Position numbers and translations under genes: made by a program | Notes under the pieces: generated by a model | Seen by the model: only the letters and a program-made list of their open reading frames with translations | Database searches by the model: none | Told to the model about the DNA's origin: nothing | Part shown: in pieces, positions 1-6,458 of the stretch | Position numbering within the stretch: the first letter of the stretch is position 1 | Layout of the letters: the number at the start of each line of letters is the position of its first letter | DNA from: Sedimenticola sp. | GTDB taxonomy: Bacteria; Pseudomonadota; Gammaproteobacteria; Chromatiales; Chromatiaceae | Assembly (NCBI GenBank): GCA_027038775.1 | Contig: JALWGP010000258.1 | Span: 3,365 to 9,822 of the forward strand | Direction: 5' to 3' | Length of the DNA stretch: 6,458 bases

Positions 1-16
1 GTCATAAGGAGTGGAA

Positions 17-34
17 TTGGACCAGGTCTAAAAT
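17..34 (+). promoter_or_regulatory. Candidate operator palindrome with overlapping -10 box upstream of the peroxidase gene
   Basis: The core GACC-A-GGTC (20-28) is a perfect inverted repeat. It extends outward to TTGGACCAGGTCTAA (17-31), where six of seven base pairs match. TAAAAT at 29-34 matches five of six bases of a sigma-70 -10 box and overlaps the right arm. No convincing -35 box lies 17 bases upstream of it, which would fit an activated or otherwise regulated promoter. The size and AT-flanked form resemble sites of dimeric regulators, and an Rrf2-type redox regulator is one guess. The spacing does not fit an FNR box (TTGAT-N4-ATCAA). The palindrome is seen directly; its role is inferred. 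Confidence 0.4.
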
Positions 35-52
35 GAGGCCGCCATTCCGGCA

Positions 53-69
53 GGCCGCCCGCGGCGGCC
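53..69 (+). other. GC-rich hairpin in the peroxidase leader
   Basis: GGCCGCC (53-59) and GGCGGCC (63-69) form a perfect 7-bp stem with a three-base CGC loop. A second copy of GGCCGCC at 37-43 could pair with the same right arm, so two alternative stems are possible. No T-run follows, so this is not an intrinsic terminator. If transcription starts near 41, only the 53-69 hairpin would be in the mRNA, about 33 bases before the start codon and clear of the ribosome binding site. It may affect mRNA stability, or may only reflect high GC content. Confidence 0.35.
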
Positions 70-90
70 ATCTCCTCCAACACGACAAAG

Positions 91-96
91 AAGGTG
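91..96 (+). promoter_or_regulatory. Ribosome binding site of the peroxidase gene
   Basis: AAGGTG, preceded by AAAG, lies six bases before the ATG at 103. This is a good Shine-Dalgarno match at normal spacing. It supports the 103 start, which also gives a protein beginning with a proper signal peptide. Confidence 0.75.
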
Positions 97-102
97 TAAG
101 CG

Positions 103-1095
103 ATGCGACTGAAGAAACCACTCCTGGTGCTGCTCGCCGGGCTGGGGCTGAACGCCTCCGCCTGGTCCGCAGACGAACCCATCCAGCCCATCGAGCCGGT
201 GAAGAACATCAACCTGGCGATGGCCGAGCTGGGCAAGAAGCTCTATTTCGACCCCAGGCTCTCCAAGTCGGGTTTCATCTCCTGCAACTCCTGCCACAAC
301 CTGAGCATGGGCGGGACGGACAACCTGAAGACCTCCATCGGCCACGGCTGGGCCAGGGGACCCATCAACGCCCCCACAGTGCTCAACTCCAGCATGAACG
401 TCGCCCAGTTCTGGGACGGGCGCGCCCGCGACCTCAAGGAACAGGCGGGCGGCCCCATCGCCAACCCCGGTGAGATGGCCTCCAACCACGAGCTGGCGGT
501 GCACGTGCTGCAGACCATTCCCGGCTACGTGCGGGAGTTCCGGCTGGTCTTCGGCGACGACAAGATCGACATCGACCGCGTGACTGCCGCCATCGCCGAG
601 TTCGAGAAGACCCTGGTCACGCCGTACTCCCGCTTCGACCTGTGGCTGCTGGGCAAGAAGGACGCCCTCAACGAGCAGGAGCTGGCCGGTTACAAGCTCT
701 TCAAGGAGAGCGGCTGTGTGGCCTGTCACAACGGTCCGGCCGTGGGCGGCAACTCCTTCCAGAAGATGGGGGTGGTGGAGCCCTACCGCAGCACGAGCAA
801 GGCGGTGGGGCTGGCGGCGGTCACCGGCAAGGACGCGGACCGCTTCAAGTTCAAGGTGCCCACCCTGCGCAACGTGGAGCTCACCTATCCCTATTTCCAC
901 GACGGCGAGGCGGAGACCCTGACCGAGGCGGTGGATGTCATGGGACGGCTCCAGCTGGGCAAGAAGTTCACGCCCGAGGAGAACGCCAGGATCGTCGCCT
1001 TCCTCAAGACCCTCACCGGCAGGCAGCCCACCTTCATGATGCCGATCCTGCCGCCCTCGGTGGACGAGACGCCGAAGCCGAAACCCTTCGACTGA
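103..1095 (+). CDS. ccpA: Di-haem cytochrome c peroxidase (CcpA/MauG family), periplasmic
   Basis: This 330-residue secreted peroxidase should reduce H2O2 to water in the periplasm with electrons from a small c-type cytochrome or cupredoxin. Residues 1-23 look like a Sec signal peptide: basic start MRLKK, hydrophobic core, and a cut near SA/DE. There are two haem c sites, CNSCH (61-65) and CVACH (205-209), matching the N-terminal low-potential peroxidatic haem and the C-terminal electron-transfer haem. His81 in IGHGW sits where the peroxidatic haem's distal His lies in Pseudomonas CcpA. Met280 in [11 protein letters not shown] is the likely axial Met of the second haem; MauG proper has Tyr there, so this is a classical peroxidase. 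The family stretch [17 protein letters not shown] occupies 252-268. Length is normal, and the C-terminus is Pro/Lys-rich. The gene appears monocistronic and ends at its own terminator. The symbol follows Pseudomonas usage and is unrelated to the catabolite control protein. Confidence 0.95.
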   Translation: MRLKKPLLVLLAGLGLNASAWSADEPIQPIEPVKNINLAMAELGKKLYFDPRLSKSGFISCNSCHNLSMGGTDNLKTSIGHGWARGPINAPTVLNSSMNVAQFWDGRARDLKEQAGGPIANPGEMASNHELAVHVLQTIPGYVREFRLVFGDDKIDIDRVTAAIAEFEKTLVTPYSRFDLWLLGKKDALNEQELAGYKLFKESGCVACHNGPAVGGNSFQKMGVVEPYRSTSKAVGLAAVTGKDADRFKFKVPTLRNVELTYPYFHDGEAETLTEAVDVMGRLQLGKKFTPEENARIVAFLKTLTGRQPTFMMPILPPSVDETPKPKPFD

Positions 1096-1114
1096 TCCCT
1101 TTCGGCGGGAATGG

Positions 1115-1141
1115 AGGGGCGGCTTGGCGCCGCCCCTTTTT
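1115..1141 (+). terminator. Rho-independent terminator of the peroxidase gene
   Basis: GGGGCGGC (1116-1123) pairs perfectly with GCCGCCCC (1129-1136) around a TTGGC loop, and a run of five T (1137-1141) follows. An A-T pair outside the stem adds one more base pair. It lies 20 bases after the stop codon. Read leftward, the stem is followed by a C-rich stretch rather than a T-run, so it should not work as a strong intrinsic terminator for the convergent sthA transcript. Confidence 0.9.
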
Positions 1142-1148
1142 CGTTGGC

Positions 1149-2555
<1,407 letters not shown>

Positions 2556-2568
2556 TTGATTATTGTTC

Positions 2569-2597
2569 TTGATCAGCGGATCAGATATTCATATAGT
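2569..2597 (+). promoter_or_regulatory. Sigma-70-like promoter of the adaptor-permease operon
   Basis: TTGATC (2569-2574) and TATAGT (2592-2597) are separated by exactly 17 bases. They match four of six and five of six consensus positions for the -35 and -10 boxes. Transcription would start near 2604, giving a leader of about 25 bases before the ATG at 2630. The surrounding AT-rich sequence in an otherwise GC-rich window supports a promoter here. The boxes are read directly; activity is inferred. Confidence 0.6.
2570..2584. promoter_or_regulatory. Candidate operator: TGATC-N4-GATCA dyad over the -35 box
   Basis: TGATC (2570-2574) and GATCA (2579-2583) form a perfect 5+5 inverted repeat around AGCG. 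The same bases also contain a direct repeat GATCAG-CG-GATCAG (2571-2584). It covers the -35 box of the rightward promoter and lies just upstream of the leftward promoter, so a bound protein could control both sthA and the pump. The half-site spacing is not that of FNR. GATC is also a Dam methylation sequence, so the two GATCs could be methylated if the host has Dam. No regulator gene is visible in the window to pair with it. Confidence 0.4.
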
Positions 2598-2615
2598 CTC
2601 ATAAAATTTTGATAA
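2588..2615 (-). promoter_or_regulatory. Possible leftward promoter of sthA
   Basis: On the minus strand TTATCA (2615-2610) and TATGAA (2593-2588) are spaced by 16 bases, each matching four of six consensus positions. This would place the transcription start roughly 25 bases upstream of the TTG start codon. It overlaps the rightward -10 box (2592-2597), so the two promoters would compete. The AT-rich sequence makes chance matches likely. Confidence 0.3.
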
Positions 2616-2629
2616 TTCAGAGAAATATC

Positions 2630-3688
2630 ATGAAAAAAATATTCCGGTCATTCCTCTTCTCCCTGCTGCTCGCACCCCTGGCGCAGGTGCAGGGCGCGGA
2701 GTTGGCCACGGAGGCGGTGCGGCAGGTGGTGGTGCCCCGCATCTTCCGTCTCGATGGCGTGGTGGAGGCCGTCAACCAGTCTACCATCTCCGCCCAGACC
2801 AGCGGCCAGGTAGAGGCCATCTACTACGACGTGGACGACGTGGTGGAGAAGGGGGCCCTCCTGGTGAAGCTCAAGGACACCGAGCAGCGCGCCGCCCTGC
2901 GCCGGGCCGAAGCGGACCTGCGTGCCGCCCGGGCGGTGCTCAAGGACGCCGAGTCGAGCTACCGCCGCATCAAGGACCTGTACGACCGCAAGCTGGTGTC
3001 CAAGTCGGAGCTGGACAGCGCCCAAGCCGGCCTGAAGACGGCGCGCGCCAAGATGGATTCGGCCAGGGCGGCGCTGGAGCAGGCGAAGGAGCAGCTCAGC
3101 TACACCCGGGTGACGGCGCCCTACACCGGCATCGTCACCGAGCGCCACGTGCAGGTGGGGGAGGTGGCCCATCCGGGTACCCCGCTGATGAGCGGGGTCT
3201 CCCTGGAGCAGCTGCGGGTTTCGGTGGACGTGCCCCAGAGCCTGGTGATTCCCATCCGTGAAAAGCGCAAGGCGGGGGTGGAGCTGCCCGGTGGCCACTG
3301 GATCGAGGCGCGGAGGATCACCATCTTTCCCTTCGCCGACCCCGCGTCCAACACGTTCAAGGTGCGGCTCGAACTGCCCCCGAAACTGGAGAACCTCTTT
3401 CCCGGCATGCTGGTGAAGAGCGCCTTCGAGACCGGCCGCATGCCGGTACTGGTGATTCCCGCGCGGGCGGTGGCCTACCGCTCCGAGGTGACCGCCGTCT
3501 ACGTGCTGGACGAGGAGGGGCGCATCGGCTTCCGGCATGTCCGCCTGGGGGGTCCGCTCGGCGAGGAGCACCTGGTGGTGCTGGCCGGCCTGCAGGTGGG
3601 TGAACGGGTGGCGCTCGACCCGGTGCAGGCGGGGGTCGAGCTGAAGAAGCAGCGCTCCGGGCGGTCCGGGGGCGACAGCCATGAGTAG
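2630..3688 (+). CDS. RND efflux periplasmic adaptor (membrane fusion protein, HlyD/AcrA-like)
   Basis: This 352-residue protein should bridge the RND permease encoded next to it and an outer membrane TolC-type channel. Residues 1-22 are a signal peptide (MKKIFRS, then a Leu-rich core, cut after VQG). No lipobox Cys is present, so the mature protein is not a lipoprotein. The first lipoyl half lies near 43-82 (GVVEAVNQSTISAQTSGQV). A short alpha-hairpin coiled coil spans about 84-158. The second lipoyl half is YTRVTAPYTGIVTERHVQVG (158-177). A beta-barrel domain runs to about 270, with LFPGML at 256-261, and a membrane-proximal domain covers about 271-338. The tail is Lys/Arg/Gly-rich. I chose the ATG at 2630 over an in-frame TTG at 2609 because it gives a clean signal peptide and has AGAGA six bases upstream, though that ribosome binding site is weak. 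The last 8 bases overlap the permease gene. The substrate cannot be told from the sequence. Confidence 0.93.
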   Translation: MKKIFRSFLFSLLLAPLAQVQGAELATEAVRQVVVPRIFRLDGVVEAVNQSTISAQTSGQVEAIYYDVDDVVEKGALLVKLKDTEQRAALRRAEADLRAARAVLKDAESSYRRIKDLYDRKLVSKSELDSAQAGLKTARAKMDSARAALEQAKEQLSYTRVTAPYTGIVTERHVQVGEVAHPGTPLMSGVSLEQLRVSVDVPQSLVIPIREKRKAGVELPGGHWIEARRITIFPFADPASNTFKVRLELPPKLENLFPGMLVKSAFETGRMPVLVIPARAVAYRSEVTAVYVLDEEGRIGFRHVRLGGPLGEEHLVVLAGLQVGERVALDPVQAGVELKKQRSGRSGGDSHE

Positions 3689-6458
3689 GCCGAGACTGGG
3701 CTTCTCCGGTTCCGTCGCACGGAAGTTCCAGGCCACCCAGATCACGCCCCTGCTGGCCCTGCTGGGCATGCTCATGGGTGTCTTCGCCGTGCTGGTGACG
3801 CCGCGCGAGGAGGAGCCGCAGATCAACGTCACCTTCGCCAATATCTTCATTCCCTTCCCGGGCGCCTCGGCCCGCGAGGTGGAGGCGCTGGTGGCCTCGC
3901 CGGCGGAGCAGGTGCTGGCGGAGATCGAGGGGATCAAGCACGTCTACTCCTCCTCGCTGCCCGGCATGGCGGTGCTCACGGTGCGCTTCAAGGTGGGCGA
4001 GGACCGCACCGACGCCATCGTGCGCCTCTACAGCAAGATCTTCTCCAACCTCGACTGGCTGCCGCACAAGGTGGGCGTGGGCCAGGCCATCGTCAAGCCC
4101 AAGGGGATCGATGACGTGCCCATCGTCACCGCCACCCTCTGGAGCCGGGATCCCGAGGTGGGCGCCTACGAGCTGGGCATGGTGGCCCACGCCATCGAGT
4201 CGGAGCTCAAGCGGGTGCCGGGCACGCGCGACATCTACACCATCGGCGCGCCCGAGCGGGTGGTGAAGGTGACCCTGGATCCCCAGGCGCTGGCGGGCTA
4301 CGGCATCGACCTCAACGATCTGCGCACCGCCCTGCAGGCGGCCAACACCTCGCGCGACAACATGAAGGTGACCACCGACAACCGGGAGATGCTGGTGCAG
4401 GCGGGGGTCTTCCTTTCCAACCCGGCGGAGATCGCCGGCCTGGTGGTGGGGGTGCACGACGGCAAGCCGGTCTACCTGCGCGACGTGGCCACCGTGGTGG
4501 AGCGGCCCGACCAGCCCGATGCCTACGTCTGGACCGGCCCCGGACCGGCCGCCGGGGCCAGCGGCCTGAAGCTTGACGGCCAGTATCCCGCAGTGACCAT
4601 CGCCGTGGCCAAGAAGCCGGGCACCAACGCGGTGAACATCGCCAGGAAGGTGATCAAGCGCTTCGAGGAGCTGCGCGGCATCTTCATTCCCGACGGGGTG
4701 GAGGTGATGATCACCCGCAACTACGGGGAGACCGCCGACGCCAAGGCGAAGAAGCTCATCTCCAAGCTGGTCTTCGCCACCGCCTCGGTGATCCTGCTGG
4801 TGCTCTTCACCCTGGGCTGGCGCGAGGCGGCGATCGTGGGGGCGGCGGTGGCGGTGACCCTGGCCATCACCCTCTTCGCCTCCTGGGCCTGGGGTTTCAC
4901 CCTCAACCGGGTGTCGCTCTTCGCCCTCATCTTCTCCATCGGCATCCTGGTGGACGACGCCATCGTGGTGGTGGAGAACATCCACCGGCATCTCAGCATG
5001 GGCGGAAGGAAGCTGCTGGAGGCCATTCCCGCTGCGGTGGACGAGGTGGGCGGTCCAACCATCCTGGCTACCTTCACCGTCATCGCCGCCCTGCTGCCCA
5101 TGGCCTTCGTCACCGGCCTCATGGGGCCCTACATGAGCCCCATCCCCATCAATGCCTCCATGGGCATGCTCATCTCCCTGGCGGTGGCCTTCGTCTTCAC
5201 CCCCTGGCTCACCAACCGCCTGTTGGCCCCGGTGGCGGAGAAGCATTTCCATTCCAGCGGCGGGGAGGAGCAGGTGCGCGGCTGGCTGGACCACCTCTTC
5301 GGCGTCGTCATGGGCCCCTTCCTGCACGAGAAACGGGGTCGGCGCAACCGCTGGCTGCTGTTGCTCTCGGTGCTGGTGCTCATCGCCGCCTCGGTAGGGC
5401 TGGTGGCGAGCAAGCATGTCATCATGAAAATGCTGCCCTTCGACAACAAGTCGGAGTTCCAGGTGGTGCTGGACATGCCCGAGGGCACCTCCCTGGAGCA
5501 GACCGCCATGGTGCTGGACGAGATCGCCGCCTATCTCGCCACGGTGCCCGAGGTGCGTGACTACCAGATCTACGCCGGCACCCATTCGCCCATCGGCTTC
5601 AACGGCCTGGTGCGCCAGTACTACCTGCGCAAGGGGGCGCACCTGGGCAACATCCAGGTGAACCTGGTGGACAAGCACGAGCGGGAGCGCAAGAGCCACG
5701 AGATCGCCCTGGCGGTGCGCGACCCGGTGCAGCTCATCGCCTCCAGCTACGACGGCAATGCCAAGATCGTGGAGGTGCCGCCAGGGCCGCCGGTGCAGTC
5801 GCCGCTGGTGGCGGAGATCTACGGCATCGACTACGAGGGCCAGATCGAGGCGGCCAAGAAGGTGCGCGACGTCTTCGAGGAGACGCCGGACATCGTCGAC
5901 GTGGACGACTCGGTGGAGTTTCCCTCGGACAAGGCCATCGTGGTGGTGGACCGGGCGCGCGCGGCGCGGCTGGGGCTCTCCCAGGCCGAGGTGGCGCAGG
6001 CACTGTCGGCGCTGCTCGACGGCGAGGACATGGCCTACGTCCACTCGCCCCACAACAAGTACGCGGTGCCCATCCGGGTGGAGTTCAGCGAGGCGGACAA
6101 GGCGGACCTGGACCAGGTGCTGGCCTTCAAGCTGCGCGGGCGCAACGGCAACCTGGTGCCGCTGAGCGAGATCGTGAAGGTGGTGCCCTCGGAGCGGGAG
6201 TACAGCATCCACCACAAGGATCTGCTGCCGGTGGTCTACGTCACCGGCGACATGGCGGGGGAGACCGACAGCCCCCTCTACGGCCTGTTCGAGATCTCCT
6301 CGCGGCTGAAGAGGCAGGGCGGCCCCGAGCAGTGGTTCCTGCAGCAGCCGCCCAACCCCTACGGCTACAGCCTCAAGTGGGACGGCGAGTGGCAGGTCAC
6401 CTACGAGACCTTCCGAGACATGGGCATCGCCTACTCGGTGGGGCTGCTGCTCATCTAC
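3681..6458 (+). CDS. RND efflux permease (AcrB-like inner membrane pump), 3' end beyond window
   Basis: This proton-driven pump subunit is open for 926 codons to the window edge; family members are usually about 1,030-1,100 residues. TM1 (about 21-40) is followed by REEEPQI (42-48) and the conserved FPGAS segment (59-63). The first large periplasmic porter region runs to about 358. TM2 (360-378), TM3 (383-402) and TM4 follow. TM4 carries GILVDDAIVVVEN with Asp425-Asp426, matching the proton-relay pair Asp407-Asp408 of AcrB. The VDD pattern fits the drug/organic-solute (HAE-like) type better than heavy-metal pumps, which have a VDA pattern. TM5 (about 461-481), TM6 (492-512) and TM7 (558-578) precede the second periplasmic domain. 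The window cuts at the beginning of TM8 (YSVGLLLIY), so TM9-12 are unseen. The ATG lies inside the 3' end of the adaptor gene (ATGAGTAG overlap), a translational coupling arrangement. Its ribosome binding site is at best a G-rich stretch near 3667-3673. The substrate is unknown. Confidence 0.95.
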   Translation, partial: MSRPRLGFSGSVARKFQATQITPLLALLGMLMGVFAVLVTPREEEPQINVTFANIFIPFPGASAREVEALVASPAEQVLAEIEGIKHVYSSSLPGMAVLTVRFKVGEDRTDAIVRLYSKIFSNLDWLPHKVGVGQAIVKPKGIDDVPIVTATLWSRDPEVGAYELGMVAHAIESELKRVPGTRDIYTIGAPERVVKVTLDPQALAGYGIDLNDLRTALQAANTSRDNMKVTTDNREMLVQAGVFLSNPAEIAGLVVGVHDGKPVYLRDVATVVERPDQPDAYVWTGPGPAAGASGLKLDGQYPAVTIAVAKKPGTNAVNIARKVIKRFEELRGIFIPDGVEVMITRNYGETADAKAKKLISKLVFATASVILLVLFTLGWREAAIVGAAVAVTLAITLFASWAWGFTLNRVSLFALIFSIGILVDDAIVVVENIHRHLSMGGRKLLEAIPAAVDEVGGPTILATFTVIAALLPMAFVTGLMGPYMSPIPINASMGMLISLAVAFVFTPWLTNRLLAPVAEKHFHSSGGEEQVRGWLDHLFGVVMGPFLHEKRGRRNRWLLLLSVLVLIAASVGLVASKHVIMKMLPFDNKSEFQVVLDMPEGTSLEQTAMVLDEIAAYLATVPEVRDYQIYAGTHSPIGFNGLVRQYYLRKGAHLGNIQVNLVDKHERERKSHEIALAVRDPVQLIASSYDGNAKIVEVPPGPPVQSPLVAEIYGIDYEGQIEAAKKVRDVFEETPDIVDVDDSVEFPSDKAIVVVDRARAARLGLSQAEVAQALSALLDGEDMAYVHSPHNKYAVPIRVEFSEADKADLDQVLAFKLRGRNGNLVPLSEIVKVVPSEREYSIHHKDLLPVVYVTGDMAGETDSPLYGLFEISSRLKRQGGPEQWFLQQPPNPYGYSLKWDGEWQVTYETFRDMGIAYSVGLLLIY

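Noticed and set aside
33..473. A plus-strand frame beginning with an ATG in the leader, with a modest AGGT before it, overlapping the peroxidase out of frame
   Set aside because: The product is Arg/Gly/His-rich with no motif, and most of it is the peroxidase gene read in another frame. The ATG also lies over the proposed -10 box, so it would not be transcribed from that promoter.
28..900. A 290-codon minus-strand frame opposite the peroxidase gene
   Set aside because: It is antisense to the peroxidase haem motifs, has no recognisable domain and shows shadow-like composition.
2569..2584. An FNR/Anr box between sthA and the adaptor
   Set aside because: TTGAT is present, but the facing ATCA half-site is six bases away instead of four, so the spacing does not fit.
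2609..2629. Upstream TTG as the start of the adaptor
   Set aside because: It would put MIIQRNI in front of a good MKK signal peptide and has no ribosome binding site, so the ATG at 2630 is preferred.
3357..6215. A 952-codon open frame on the minus strand opposite the adaptor end and the permease
   Set aside because: The translation is a His/Val/Gly/Arg-rich low-complexity product with no recognisable motif. It lies fully antisense to well-supported RND genes. Such long antisense frames are expected where the third codon positions of the real gene are nearly all G or C.

Overview
The window is about 6.5 kb of GC-rich bacterial DNA with strong G/C bias at third codon positions. The proteins look gammaproteobacterial: the soluble transhydrogenase aligns closely along its whole length with the Escherichia coli SthA sequence as I remember it. 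The peroxidase and the RND pump are of types common in environmental Gammaproteobacteria, perhaps a Chromatiales or sulfur-oxidiser-like lineage. That placement is inferred from protein style only; no rRNA or other marker is present.

Layout. Positions 1-102 are a leader/promoter region with an operator-like palindrome (17-31), a GC-rich hairpin (53-69) and a good ribosome binding site. Positions 103-1095 (+) encode a secreted di-haem cytochrome c peroxidase, closed by a clear intrinsic terminator (1115-1141). Positions 1149-2555 (-) encode a soluble pyridine nucleotide transhydrogenase (SthA), convergent with the peroxidase gene and apparently starting at TTG. Positions 2556-2629 are an AT-rich divergent intergenic region with a good sigma-70-like promoter for the rightward genes, a TGATC-N4-GATCA dyad over its -35 box, and a weaker leftward promoter. 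Positions 2630-3688 (+) encode a periplasmic adaptor (membrane fusion protein). Its last 8 bases overlap the start of an RND efflux permease (3681 to the window edge, 926 codons seen, cut near the start of TM8).

How the genes fit together. Adaptor and permease form a translationally coupled operon and should build the inner part of a tripartite proton-driven efflux pump. The outer membrane channel and any regulator are not in the window. The peroxidase removes H2O2 in the periplasm using cytochrome c or cupredoxin electrons. SthA rebalances cytoplasmic NADPH and NADH. The sequence does not show these functions to be co-regulated; the link is adjacency plus a shared intergenic region between sthA and the pump operon.

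I found no mobile element, CRISPR array, tRNA, rRNA or clearly novel system. The points most worth checking are the two operator-like palindromes, the TTG start of sthA and the unassigned substrate of the pump. No gene-free stretch exceeds about 100 bases.
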